A stretch of DNA of 64,000 nucleotides, from positions 8,656,791 to 8,720,790 of the forward strand of contig WMCF01000015.1 of assembly GCA_009792885.1 (NCBI GenBank). The letters are read 5' to 3'. The notes under the pieces are model-generated. The model was given only the letters and a program-made list of their open reading frames with translations. It did no database searches and had not been told where the DNA came from. Below, piece by piece: positions 12,001 to 23,700 of this stretch. Position 1 is the stretch's first letter; the number at the start of each line of letters is the position of its first letter. The DNA is from Eremophila alpestris peregrina. Lineage: Eukaryota > Chordata > Aves > Passeriformes > Alaudidae. Made by a program: the position numbers and the translations under genes.

Positions 12001-14555
12001 CCTCTGTTTAGAAATCACCTTTGAAAATTCAAAGCATATTACTTCACATGAGACTTTTCACTCATATTCAGTGCCTCTGGCTTACAAGCAAGTGTCATAT
12101 GGTTTCAATTAAAAGGATGTCACAAAAACTTCACTGTAAGTAGGGTAACATATGCTCCTAAGGGGTTTGTTTCAATTTCCAGTGCTTTGAGTCTTGCTGG
12201 GGTTGGGAGTCACATCTTTCACAGCTAGTCAGCCTTCCTGCCTTAGATATGTCAGCTGATGGGGTGCCAGTTAAAACATCTTCCGGAAACGTTGACAAGT
12301 ATTCTAAGGGAGAAAGCCAACTTCTCCAAAATAAACAGAGATGACTGAGGAATAGGAGTGGCAAGTTTTGCTCCAGAGGTGGTGCATCTATCAGTCAAGC
12401 AGACTATGTGTGGCATTTGAGAAACATTTCTTAAGGGATAGAGAAGAGGTTTCAGTATTTCTACCTTCTGCTGTGGGAACAGCCACAGACTTGTCAAACA
12501 TGAGCCAGAAACAGGGAAAACAAGTATTTAGAAAGCCCCAACCAAACAGCACTGAGAGCACAGAAATGAGAGAAATATGTTTGGCATTCTTGCTTATCAT
12601 AGAAGGCTAAAGCTGCACAAAGTTGGTCCTGCTGCAAGAAAGAGCTAAATTAGTGAGAGAGACTCATCTTGAATGCCTACACTCTTAAAATGCATAGCTG
12701 CAAAACTTTTTTGGATGTGTTTACAAAGAAATGCCTTGCAGAGCTATTTTCTCATTATGAATTTGTTAGAACAGAGGCAGGCATTTGACTCAACTTCTCA
12801 ATTCACTTTGGCACATGTACAATCAAGTTTTCCTAGATTTCAGCATAATCTTTACATCTACTATGCAAAGAGAGCAGGGAAATCAATCTGCAAATTGCAC
12901 GTTCGAACGCTATAGCAACATATTGCCATTTGGTCTTACTTCATGCAAATTTTTTATTTCCCTGACAGAGATTTTCCCCCCTCACTTTCATTTTAATCCT
13001 TTATTTGGCAATTGCATTTCTCTTCCCATACGGCTCCTGTCTCAGTGTACTCTAGTTTCAGCTCTGGCTGTCAAAAGAATTAGCAATTTAATGTGCTGGG
13101 TGGAAAGTAGACATTCTTAATTATTTTCCCATATAGCCCAAGTACATTCTTTCAGTTAGGAACATTGAGGGGGAAAAAAATCTTACTTCAGACAAGATCC
13201 TATTTCAGTCTGTTGTATGACTGAACTCATCATTACTTCCATAAAATCCTTAAACATATTCCCTTTGCCATCTGTGTTAAACTTCTTACAAGGAGGGAGG
13301 TGCTAAACTTCCAGTCAATGTTCCTATAAGCTAATATTTTATCTTTGCTGTATAATCTTTATTTGCTTCCTTGGCCATTTACTAAAGCAGGTTTATGACA
13401 ATAGTATCTCCACAACTTGTAGTAATTACAGTCTTAGCTGTACATGTGCAGATGTAAAAATAAAAATCAAAGTCCTTTGCAATGCATAGCAATGAAAAGG
13501 AAATATTTTTTCTGATACTAACGATCTCTCTCATTAGTGAATTCTGCTTTTATACAGGGGTGATTCTGTTTAGAATGCCAGAGTTTAGCAATGTATCTCC
13601 TGTACTGTATGCCTTAAAGGTGACAGTATTGAGATGTTGAAAGCATTAATCATGCAATAAGTACCAAAGGTATTTAAGAATTCTGGGTGATATACTATTT
13701 TTTTTCCCTGAATCTAGCTGACACTTTTATAAATTTATTTTGTCCTGTTAATTGTTGTCTCCTAAGTTGTTTGATTGCACTCTGCCTAAACCATATTAAT
13801 TCTTTGTTTTTAGGATATCTTCACAATGTCATATCCTGCTATAGTTATGCTAATTTAATTTTACAAAGAAAACAAACACAGAAAAAACCCACTCCAAAAT
13901 GGGAAAAGAAAAGCAAAATACCCCACACCACACCCAAAAATCACCTCCTCACCCTTGCTGAGATTAGTAGAAAAACATTTATCTGAGAAAGATTTAGAAT
14001 GGGAAAGTTCAAAACCTGACCATATGGATATGATTTTAGAAACAGCTGTGATATTCATTAACAAAAGCATTTTTTCCTCAATGGGGTGATTTTTAAAAGG
14101 TTAAGACAGAGTAATTTTGAATAGCCCAAGAGTGGTGTCAATATTTGGCTTGTGATGGACTTAGTCAGAAGAGGGGGCCCTCCTCACACTCTATTTATTG
14201 ACTTGCTGTGCTTTATGAAGGTTTGGCCACATCATACATTTAGGTCAGGAGAGAAGATTAGGGCTCACTGTGTGTAATGTATGAGATTACAGGACAAGAA
14301 CCTGATCTGATTCAGGACATGACATTAAGCCTATGGTAATCTACTTTCTTTCTCAACAAAATCTAGCACTGTATAGCTACATTTTTATATCATGAAATTC
14401 CATGAGCAAAAAGATATAATAACCTGTCAAAACTATATTTTGTGTTTACAATTCAATCTTGCAGAACTATATGGTAATTAGTGTTTTCTACTTGTGTTCA
14501 CTTCAAAATAAGTTTTATTTTTGAAGTCTTCTTGGGATGTTTTTGTACTTTCCTG
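3060..14555. other. Intronic AT-rich DNA with short low-complexity tracts
   Basis: Apart from the 14-bp hairpin at 3114-3148, this 11.5-kb stretch contains no coding sequence or transposable element that I can support. It holds T-rich and AT-rich low-complexity patches, for example the AATT-rich block near 3700-3770, a short (GTTT)n near 3608-3630 and T runs near 9945-10005. Many short ORFs occur on both strands, but their products look like translated AT-rich intron and show no family motif. Old, unrecognisable repeats are probably present. Confidence 0.55.
3114..3148. repeat. Perfect hairpin, 14-bp stem and 7-nt loop
   Basis: GTAGAAACCAGAAC (3114-3127) pairs exactly with GTTCTGGTTTCTAC (3135-3148), leaving a 7-nt loop. 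The stem does not continue beyond these positions on either side, so it is shorter than a normal microRNA precursor stem. It may be the core of an old inverted-repeat element. It could equally be a chance structure. Confidence 0.85.
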
Positions 14556-14559
14556 ACAG

Positions 14560-14611
14560 CAGCTGACAGAGGTCTATATATATATTATGGTCACAGCTGA
14601 CAGAGGTCTAT
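14560..14611. repeat. Direct repeat of 18 bp around a (TA)n run
   Basis: CAGCTGACAGAGGTCTAT occurs exactly at 14560-14577 and 14594-14611, separated by a TA-rich 16-nt spacer. The arrangement suggests a local duplication, perhaps by replication slippage near the TATATATA run. It contains the E-box CAGCTG in both copies. No mobile-element ends are visible. Confidence 0.85.
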
Positions 14612-15427
14612 GTTCCTAAACCATATATTATACTGACAGTACTAAGAAATATGGCAAAAAATATAAAAAAATACATAATATATTGAATTAATATTTTTTT
14701 TTCTCTTGATAAGTTGTCCTGATTAATCATGTCAGACTGAATAGTTGCTCAGAAGTACCATTGAATTTTTGATGTTACCAAACAGGACCATCAACTTAGA
14801 AGTGGTTTACAGTTCCTGCTCTCAGTGTTGTTATTCTTTTTTTTTTTCCTATGTCAGTGAAGAAAAAACATTAAAATTATTATCTAATGGATACATCTGC
14901 ATTAGTATTTTGGTTTGTATCTGTTGTTCTACCCTAAAAAAATCTGATTTTCTTCTTTTTTTGCTCATTTTGCTCTGCAGACCAGTTTTGGTGTACTGAT
15001 TCAGTTTTAATGTAGACTTCTTTCAGAGAAAGCTAAATTCTGGCAGGTGCACACCAAATGCTTTCTTGCCTTCTTTGGCATCTGAACCAAACACTGGCTT
15101 CAAGAAGGTATACACATGGTAGGGATCTTCAGTCCACAGGGCCAGATAAAATAAAATTCAAAGCAACAGTCTTCCCCCCAGCAGAGGGAGGGTGGAGAGA
15201 GAGATTAGTTTCTTGGGTAAAATGATTTAGTAAACCACCCCGAATTACTTGCTATTATGCCCAGGACATATTATGCAAACAGGACTCTGGAATTTAGTCA
15301 TTCATTATGACAAAATAATCCAAGCTGTGAAAGGACGGAAAGTTACATTTTATGTCAGTGAAAATTCAGTGTAAAAGGCATACAGACATCTAGATTAGAT
15401 TTAAAAAGTATAAATTTTCTGGAGAGC

Positions 15428-15612
15428 TGACAGAACAGGTTGCCCAGGGAAGCTGTGAATACCCCATCCCTGAAAGTGTTCAAGGCAAAGCTGGGTAGAG
15501 CTCTGAGCAACCTGGCCTAGTGAAAGATGTCCCTTTATGTGGCAAGTGAGTTGGAACTAGGGGATCTTTAAGGTCCCTTCCAACCTAAACCATTCTGTGA
15601 TTGTATGAATTC
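15428..15612 (+). mobile_element. CR1 LINE 3' end
   Basis: The sequence contains the diagnostic CR1 3' blocks in order: 'gaacaggttgcccaggga', 'accccatccctgaaagtgtt', 'gagctctgagcaacctgg', 'agttggaactaggggatct', then 'aaggtcccttccaacct' and the terminal degenerate octamer repeats (ATTCTGTG, ATTGTATGA, ATTCTGATG). This is the 3' UTR end of a 5'-truncated CR1 copy in the same orientation as the host gene. It is better preserved than the copy at 2.86 kb. It encodes no complete protein. Confidence 0.92.
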
Positions 15613-17148
15613 TGATGTCTTGAATCCTATTTTAGCACTGAGGCACATTTAGTAACACAGACACAAAGCATGTACTATTTTCAAGTTCTAGGTGGATATC
15701 TTCTCAGATCTGGGATTGTGAAGTGGTATTCTTAATACCTCAAATGAAAAAGCATGTGTTCTGTTATGGAAAAGTCATCTGCATAATTCTCATTCTTAAC
15801 TTCAATTCAAACCATTGTATTCCTGTAAAGGAAAATTCAATTTATATAGAAGAATGAATGGTTTGAATTATACACATTTACTGTTAAAATGCAGAACTTG
15901 AAACAGATGAAGGACGCTAGGAATGAATTTATGAGATTAACACACACCTCTCCACATCAGCTGGGAAACTCTTTGCTGAGAGTGCCGATAGTATGTGTTT
16001 GATACATCCTGGTGGTGCTTTTGTGTAGATTGAGAGTTGTATTGATTCAGTAGAAGCACACAGTGGGAGTATGTTTTTATGTAGATTATCTCATTGGTTA
16101 GCCAGTATAGGAATACAGGAGATCTTAGCTTGAGTATTTGAGAAAACAGAGTAGTACCCCATTTGAATGAATTACCTTCATCTTGTTCTCAAAGGCTTTC
16201 TCTGATCAGAGATTGTATCAAAGAATTGGCTTACCTTTTGTGTGTCTTACAAGTAAAGATTTTTCAGGTTCGAAGAAAAAAAATACTTTGATAGAGCTGC
16301 AATAATTGTGTCATGTGTCTGATCAAGCTGCCTGAGAATACAAATAAAACATATATGTTTGTATGGTAATGATTAGAGAGGATGGTATCAGTTTCTAAAA
16401 TTCATATTTATCACTATAACCTTGGATTTTTCCAACGTGATGTCAAGTACTGTTCAAGTACCTGACTTCAGGCTGTTTTCAGTGTATTTTCAAATCATCC
16501 AGGGTTGTTAGTTTGAAATATGTATTTTAAATTTTTGAAAGATTGAGTTTGTCCTCATTTCTTTATGTTGCAGATTTGTGAGCTGTCTGTGGAAACTGCT
16601 ACTTTAAAAATAGTGTCAGAAGCATGTCAAGTACAATGACAATGCACGTTTTGCAATGAGCATTTGCTCAACACAAAGAGATCTGTGAGATCTACTCTAT
16701 GGCAGTCGTGAAGGTGATAACCCCTTACAAACAGCACATCTTGAGATTAATAAACACTACCTTGGTTTCAGCATCTGGAGTGCGAGTTCCATTTTGCATA
16801 GAGTGACCTTGGTGGAAGCACTGAAACAGAGATGTGTTCCTGTGTGCGTGTGCGCAGGTGCGTGTGACTGAATTTATGACTTGCTGTTAATACCAGCTAC
16901 AAGGAAATAACATCCCTCGCTATTTCCTGCTTTCCTACTTTATCATTATTACTTTACAGCTTTATTCATCCAGGAGATATACAAAAGAACATCTTTACCT
17001 CTGTTGTTATCAATGTTGTTTCCTTTAAAATAATGAAAGAAAACATCTCTGAAATATTCCCTCATACATTTTTGTTTGAGGCCAAATTCAATAGCTGCTG
17101 ATGTCAGATGAAAGGCTGATATTGAATTAATTGAGTGCCTAGCCTTTA

Positions 17149-17404
17149 TTAACCTTTACACAACATGAGATAAATAGTCACTGCAGGTAACCCATTGCAA
17201 TAGACAGCTGGCAAAAGGTGGTGTGCTTGTGCCTTCTCGTAACTGTAGGTATCGGGTTTCTGGGTTTGTATCCCTCCACTCTGGTCCTTCTGGCTGCTTC
17301 CTTTTGAAGGCAATTCATCTTCATCGGTTCTCTGCTGTGAGCACAGAACATACTCATCAGTTTTACAGCCAGCAATACATTTCATTGTTATCCAGAAAAG
17401 GCTT
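17149..17404 (-). other. Candidate antisense terminal exon or chance ORF
   Basis: On the minus strand, a pyrimidine-rich run ending in CTCTCCTTAG abuts an open frame that begins at about 17404 and runs without a stop to TAA at 17149-17151 (85 codons). AATAAA follows immediately on the same strand, at 17145-17150. The predicted peptide is hydrophilic and charged, with a DEDELPSKGSSQKDQ stretch. I recognise no family, signal peptide or membrane segment. The block is less AT-rich than its surroundings. It could be the last exon of an antisense transcript, a degraded pseudogene, or coincidence. Acceptor-like sites and 80-codon ORFs do arise by chance, so the call is weak. Confidence 0.2.
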
Positions 17405-17873
17405 CTAAGGAGAGAACTATTTTATTTTTTTTTAAGGAAACACTGCATGTTTACACTATTATGCATTACAAATTTGCTATGTGAGTGAAAAAAAAAATAA
17501 CTGTAATTTTTTTTTTATGGACTAACCCAGTATTTTGTTTTATTTTACTAGTGTCTTTTAAAATGTCCTGAAGAAGGACAGGGATAGTATCCATTCCATG
17601 TGTGCAGTGTTTCTTTGCTGTTCATCTGGTTCTGCAGAAATGGCTGACCTACAGACAGCTACACTAAGGAAATTCTGTTCACAGCAACATATTTTCTTCT
17701 ACTTTTGAATTTCAGTTTTATTTTTCTGAGGCAATAAACAGTGTTAGAATGCCTATGAAGAAACTTGTTACTAAGAGCCAAAGGTGGGGGAGCTTCAGAA
17801 TTTGCAACCAGAGGTTTTAAAAGTAATGTCCTGAAGAGTCAAAATTGACCCTGGTTTAGGTCAGTGATGAAGT

Positions 17874-17895
17874 CACACACACACACACACACACA
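17874..17895. repeat. (CA)n dinucleotide microsatellite
   Basis: An uninterrupted run of about 11 CA units on the + strand. It is likely polymorphic in length, as is usual for such tracts. Confidence 0.97.
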
Positions 17896-18407
17896 AAATA
17901 TTAACAATAAAAACATTTTCAAAGAAAAAAATCAGCAAAAGAAGCATCATGAGATGAATAGACATTTTCAGATAGAGGGCCCAATTATTTCTCAGTGAAG
18001 TTTTTCTTCCAATAGTTTGTACCCAGGGAGTGCCTTCTGACTCATAACATACCTTAGAGAATTGAAGTATTCTACATGGTAGGTTTAATAAAATAGCTGA
18101 GTAGCACACTTTAGAACCTAGTCACATAATAAAGCCACATAGCTCTGCATTTTCAGACCATCTGTATTGTGAATATAGCAACAAGTCATTCACATCATTT
18201 GCCATACAATAATAGTCAGGGAGCTATTTTAGGAGCAATGGTCCTTACATTGCAGACATCTAGCAAGACACTGCAAAATACAATTTATTTACTTCAGTGC
18301 TTCACAAAGATTAACTCTATCCTTAGGAGGCTAATAACCCTAGGCTCCCTTAATAGTCCATGGAAAGAAATAAGATCTTTCAGTTGTTTCTTAGCAGACC
18401 CCTGATT

Positions 18408-18825
18408 TGAAGGATGCAGACCATTTGGAATGAGTACAGAAGAGAGCAAGAAGAGGTTTCAAAACACTGATCTGCTTATAAAGACTGTGGAAATTTGACT
18501 TGTCATTTAGGGGAAGGATAACAGAGGGATATGATAGTTTTAAAATGCATAGCAGACTGCTGCAAAGTCTGTTGTCCATGTAGACAGTGAATAAGATAAA
18601 ACAGTAAGGAAGATTTATATTAAACAGTAGAAAAATCTTCCATAGTATAGATATGGAAGTATGCTGAAAAAATTCCTCTCAGTAGAATGCAAAGACTGTC
18701 ATTTGTGGGCATTAAAAGCAGACACCTCTAAGGAATGCCATAATTATAACTGATTACACCTGGAGAAATCAGCAGAATAAATGATCTGTAGAGGCTTCCT
18801 GAATCTCTATGATCTTATGGCTACC
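18408..18825 (+). mobile_element. Ancient CR1-like LINE fragment
   Basis: Although diverged, the stretch keeps the order of blocks of an old CR1 3' region. These include 'gatatgatagttttaaaatgcatag' followed by 'gctgcaaagtctgttg', later 'ggaagatttatattaaacagtagaaaaatcttcc', then 'agacacctctaaggaatg', and finally 'aatgatctgtagaggcttcctgaatctctatgatctta', which matches the 'gatgatctctagaggtccctt..ctctatgattcta' type of ending. The copy is in + orientation, lacks any usable frame and is older than the 15.4-kb copy. The exact subfamily is not assignable by eye. Confidence 0.65.
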
Positions 18826-18829
18826 TCAA

Positions 18830-20345
18830 GAATAGTTCTACTTTATGGAATGGGTTAAGGAGATTTCTGTCTTCAAATGAACTTTAACTTTTGCAAGCAT
18901 TATCCTTATTTAGTGTGCTAAAATATCCACTGAAAGCTTATCAGATGCTGTGCTCCTCTTCCAATAAGAGATAATCAGCCCATGGATTCTGTAATTGATT
19001 TCCTGCCTATGAGCAGCACTTCATACATCATTCACTTGACACTATATTGTGTTCTTATAATACACATGCATATTAAGGCATTTGATGTTATCACCTTCAG
19101 TATTTTCTTAGCTCAACTGAGAGATTTGATTCCCCAGTGATCCTATTTTTCCTGTGATAATTCAGTTTACTAATAAAGTGTTCTGAACCGTGAGTCAAGA
19201 TTTAAATCCAGTTTTCATTCTAGTACTTAAAGCTTTTTGAATCATCTCTTCATTCACTGCTCCTACTAAAAAAGTAGACTTCACTGATATTTTTTCAATG
19301 TAACAAATTTTTGTCATTGATATACATATGTAATAGAGACATATTGGGTGTATTTCTCCTTCCATTTTTATAAGTGAAGTAGAAAATAATTATCATTAAC
19401 CAAATTCACTTATTACAGATTTGTAATTCAAGATTATTTCTCTGTGCTCTTGTTATAAACAATTCAGTGGGTTTCATCCTATAGGATATGTTAGTATGTG
19501 CATTTTAGGTGAAAACAATGATAAATTTGGCAAAAAGTGAGAGACTAAGGTTTCAAATGGGCTATTTTCATATTTTAAATTTATATAACAGCAACATCTT
19601 CTTTAACCAGTTATTTCTTGAAAGTCCTTTAGTATTGTCCTCAATTTGAAATTCTCAAGTATTAAGGATTGAGATCTTACATTGTCATTTCCTAATGGTT
19701 AAACTGAATCTATAATTTTTGCAAGCACTCTAATTAAGATTCATAAGATTAAAGTTTTGGTTTAATTAGACTTTTAATGGTGACAGCAACAAGTATGACA
19801 CTGGTTAACACTTTTTCAGTGAGTACAAACTCAATGAATTTCTGTCCAGCACTGCCTTTTGTCCTTTTCTTACTTTTCTTCTTTTGTCCTTTTATTAAAC
19901 TCTCCCAGGCACTTTATTTGAAGTATTTTACCAACGTTTACCTGGTTAGAAAAAAAAAAGAACAAAATAAAAGCACTATAAACATTGCCAAGTGAGTTGA
20001 ACTACAGAAGTATTAAATACAGAAATATTTAAAGGGTCAGATCCTTGTGGATCTACAATCACACAGTCAAGTTACTACTAGTGCAATTTAAAAAAAGATC
20101 ATAAATTCACTAAAAACATGCAAATGTGAATGTGGCTACAGGTAATTTCAATCAGCTTCCTACAACAGTAGTTCAAGATCATCCTAATCTTAATTTTACT
20201 TTATTCTACTTCAAATTTTTCTTGGCAAAAATATATAAAATGTTTAAGCAGCATGATATTATATATTTTTTTAAATTTTATTTATTCTCTTTCTGTAAAT
20301 TAAATAGAGCAGTTAATCTGTGCAATAGGTACGATTTAAAGAGCC
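18830..20345. other. Intronic AT-rich DNA, nothing recognised
   Basis: No coding sequence, RNA gene or transposable element could be supported here. The stretch leads up to the solo LTR and is markedly more AT-rich than it. Confidence 0.55.
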
Positions 20346-20351
20346 TGCACA
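20346..20351. repeat. Target-site duplication, left copy (TGCACA)
   Basis: This TGCACA directly precedes the TG start of the LTR and matches the copy at 20762-20767 exactly. It marks the integration site. Confidence 0.9.
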
Positions 20352-20486
20352 TGTCGCTGCCCGCTGCACGCCGGTGCCGCGACAAGCTGGGAACTCCCCC
20401 GGGCTCTGGCACTTCAGACAGTCACCTATGGCCAACGTCGGAAAAAGGAACGAGACGGGTTCTTGTCCAGAAGATCCGAGAGTCCA

Positions 20487-20492
20487 TTTATT
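20487..20492 (-). terminator. Poly(A) signal of the solo LTR
   Basis: AATAAA on the minus strand inside the LTR, downstream of its TATA box. Being antisense, it should not end PCDH9 transcripts prematurely. Confidence 0.65.
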
Positions 20493-20597
20493 AACAAGAA
20501 CAAAAATTATACACCGAAGCTTAGCAGAAACATAAACTTGCAGCAACGCTCGGATACAACCCAGGGACAAGAACGTTAACAAGAGGGGGATGACAGG

Positions 20598-20604
20598 TTT
20601 TATA
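20598..20604 (-). promoter_or_regulatory. TATA box of the solo LTR
   Basis: TATAAAA on the minus strand, with a GGGCGG box 12 nt upstream (20616-20621). It sits about 105 bp upstream of the LTR's AATAAA, a reasonable distance for an R region start. If active, it would drive transcription antisense to PCDH9. Activity is inferred, not shown. Confidence 0.6.
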
Positions 20605-20728
20605 GGGTACATCCAGGGCGGAGTTTAGGGTCAGGGTCCAGTTACAAGAGGAGCAGGGACTGCAAAAGGGTGGGCTAACTAAGGAAAGGGAACTCAGGGG
20701 TCCAAACTGACAGGACTGTACCCCACAT

Positions 20729-20748
20729 CTCCGCCTCTTGGGGCGGAG
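20729..20748. repeat. GC-rich hairpin near the U3 end of the LTR
   Basis: CTCCGCC (20729-20735) pairs exactly with GGCGGAG (20742-20748) around a 6-nt loop. The right arm overlaps a GC box (GGGGCGGAGG, 20740-20749), so it may simply reflect paired Sp1-type sites. Confidence 0.7.
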
Positions 20749-20761
20749 GCAGTCTGCCACA

Positions 20762-20767
20762 TGCACA
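20762..20767. repeat. Target-site duplication, right copy (TGCACA)
   Basis: This TGCACA directly follows the CA end of the LTR and matches the left copy exactly. Confidence 0.9.
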
Positions 20768-23700
20768 TGCGCCAGGTAAGCTGAGGTGTTATTTTGCTCT
20801 TGGAAGCACACAACATTTATACATTGTATAACAGCTAAATCAAATTATTCAAAAAAAAAAAAAAAAGATATAATTATGTGGTAAAGTTTTTTCTTATAAA
20901 ATCTGCTATATTTTTTCAATTGTAGTAAGGAGTCCAGCAAATAAGAATAGCAAATTATTTTCATATGAAACATTATGAAGTTGTGTGATCTCTAGTAGCA
21001 CAGAGGTCATAAATCAGCAGTAGAATGGGCAAGAGGATATAAAATACCATGACGTTGCGTAAAGGAAGTGCAAACCATCTTCAGTGTCATTCTGCTCAGT
21101 TTTGCTCTTTGGTAAAAAAGGCCAGAAGACCTGAATACATGCTACAGACTGTAAATCAGCAAAATGTTGAAGAGATTTCTATTTTTAAAAATCTTTGGTC
21201 TGATGAAAATTTTCCTGCACACATTATTTCTGCTCATTTTCTATATGAGGAGACTAGTGCCAGCTCTTTAGGGTTACAGATCTATATCATTTGGAAGCAT
21301 TTTTAATTTAGAAGTTCGGAATTATGGAAATATTCATGAGCATAATTTTTTTATTAAATAAATAAATAAATGCCTATCACTTGTGAGGCAAAGGAGAAAC
21401 TTGGAAATAAAATGTTATTTTAAGAACTGCAGGAAAACAAAAAGCATATTTTTTAGCAGTCAAATATAATCTTTATTTTTCTGTAAACTGCCTTGAATAT
21501 TGATCCTTGACTCAGAATTTTAAGTGTTCGAGATTGGCAGTGCTTCATATGCGTAGTCTTCTTGGGAGAAATTTTCTTTCAGCTAGTAGATGAACCATGA
21601 AATTGCTGAAATCAAATGGAGTTTCAGGATTGCACAGAGAGCAGAGGCAGTTTTTCTTTGTTTACAGCAGTGGATAAAACAATGTGCCTGATGAGCTAAG
21701 CCAAGGAGAAGCATTTCTGCAGAGATACATTGTGAGTTTTTTTCTCTTGGATTGAATCAGTGAACCAAATTCTCTGCTGCTATAAATTGTTGCAGATTAC
21801 ATTTTCGTTAAAGGATTGCTGCTGTCCAGTCTGTGCATCTTCTATTTACGCTCCTGTGCTTACTGTTCTAAAATTCCAGCCAGGGTTCTCACAGAATCAC
21901 GTGTACCACTTATGTTTCTGATTCCCTTCACAAAGTCAATTTTGCACCACTAAGGGCTTCAGAACTAACATTGGACTGCACAATATATACAGCAAAGGAA
22001 GTACATTTTTCCTGTGTGCATTCCTCTAAAGAGAGTAATTAAAGGTGCAGGGGGGTAGTGGTTTGAATTGCTTTGGTGTGGAATGAGGTATCTGATAGAA
22101 AAGGTAACTTTTTTTAATTGACATAAAGATATGGACAGTCTTTCTGAGGAATGAACTGATGTTAAACTATGTCTCTATTAGGAATAATTGCATCTTGTAA
22201 ATTATTACCTTCTGAATTCCCATAAACAATAACAATCTGCGGTAGGTGTTACAATGCTAATGATAATTGAGTTAAAAGAGTATTGAAATTGCAATTATTA
22301 GAACCTTTTCTTTCTTAAGATGCTTTATCTGTTGTGGTAATTCAATTTAATTAAATTTTCACAGGTTAGAAGTTATTTTTTTAAGCAACTTTGTTAAATG
22401 ACTCTGGTACTTCAAGCAGTAATAACTATGAAGGTCATGCCATTTTTTTTTCATCATATCCTACAGAACGAGTTTCTTAAACCCTCTAACCATTTAAAGG
22501 AGAGGTAATAGGCAATGTACTTAGGGCACATTGATAAGGGGATTCTTCTTGGGGAGAATTTGCAGAAGAAAATTGGTGTGCTTCCCCGCCTCCCCCGCCT
22601 TTTTTTTTTTTTTTCTTTTAATACAGTTCAACTCACTAGAATTCACATGAAAATCAGACAATGTTTTGATGAGTGTAAAGAGATGTCCTCTGAACAAAAG
22701 TAAAATGCCTCTGTTATATCTGGGATCCTAATACCACAGATTCAGAAGACCCAAAAGGAAGTAGTCTCACAAACTAGAGTGCATTCACTTACACAGTCAT
22801 TAAGATGATAAATAATTACCAAGGACTTGCATGCACACTATTTTTTTTTCACACATAATAAGTACTTTTACTAAGTTAAAAAAAAATCTATTTAATTTCT
22901 ACAAGTCTTTTCAGAGATGGCTTCTAAGTGCAAGTGCTGCAGTATAATGTTGGGTGTCCATAGAAGAAAGAATGTCACGTAGTGAAGAAAAAGTACATGG
23001 GTTTTTTGCAGCTAGCTTTTCTTTAAAGGCAAAAACATCAAACAAACAGGTGTTTGACAGGTGCTCAGAGATTTGGAACATTCCAAGTGGGCCCAGTAAA
23101 AACGAATTTGTGGACCCAGGACAGGTGAGATGATGCATGGTAAATGCAGTCTAATTTTACACTTGCAGAGTTTATTTCATTTGTCTCATCACATCAAATT
23201 TACCTGTAGTACCTCCTCCTTTGACTTGATGATCCTGCAGATCATCCTTCATTGTCATATTTAAGGCTATCAACATGAACTGTCCCACTGCCATGGTACT
23301 GGACTTGAAACAAGCATGGGAAGATAAATGGTAATGCATGGCAATGCAGAGTAGGACTTCAGCAAAATTTTTCACAGATGATGCTCCTCAGTGTCAAGTC
23401 CTATAAAAACTTCCCTATAAGACTGCAGTTTTTGTGGTATGAAAATTTATTTTATCCTAATTTAATTTTCCTCATTCATATGCTTTTGTGTTCAGACAAG
23501 AAAGAGAAAAATGGTAAATACTAAAAGTCAATCAAGTTTTGTACAAGATCCAAATTATACTTCAGAATCATGTAAAAAGAGACATTTGGAAGAATAAATG
23601 TGAACTTTTTTTGGGCAAAAAAATCCAAACCAAATAATTTCTAGCCAAGGATGAAGTTTTCTAATTCAGAAATATGTGCCTGTACACCAAAAGGTCTTCA

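Larger units (their letters stand above)
15613..18405. other. Intronic DNA; (CA)n and an antisense ORF block
   Basis: The stretch is mostly unrecognised AT-rich intron. It contains the (CA)n microsatellite at 17874-17895 and an unusual antisense ORF with splice-like and poly(A)-like signals at 17145-17404, both listed separately. No transposable element could be identified in the remainder. Confidence 0.5.
20352..20761 (-). mobile_element. Solo LTR of an endogenous retrovirus, antisense to PCDH9
   Basis: A 410-bp, comparatively GC- and CpG-rich block starts TGTCGCTG and ends TCTGCCACA on the + strand, giving the TG...CA ends expected of an LTR. It is flanked on both sides by an exact 6-bp direct repeat, TGCACA (20346-20351 and 20762-20767). 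On the minus strand a TATAAAA box lies at 20598-20604, with GGGCGG-containing sites upstream (+ coordinates 20616-20621 and 20741-20746) and an AATAAA signal downstream (20487-20492). This gives a U3-R-U5 order in minus orientation. No internal viral genes are present, so this is a recombined solo LTR. A 6-bp duplication fits class II (alpha- or beta-retrovirus-like) elements. The intact duplication and retained CpGs suggest a fairly recent insertion. Confidence 0.92.

Noticed and set aside
12891..12915. GTTCGAAC motif reminiscent of a tRNA T-arm or B box
   Set aside because: No A box, acceptor stem or cloverleaf could be built around it.
20126..20811. ORFs of 96-122 codons on both strands
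   Set aside because: They overlap the solo LTR, whose lower stop density opens frames by chance. No retroviral protein motif is present.
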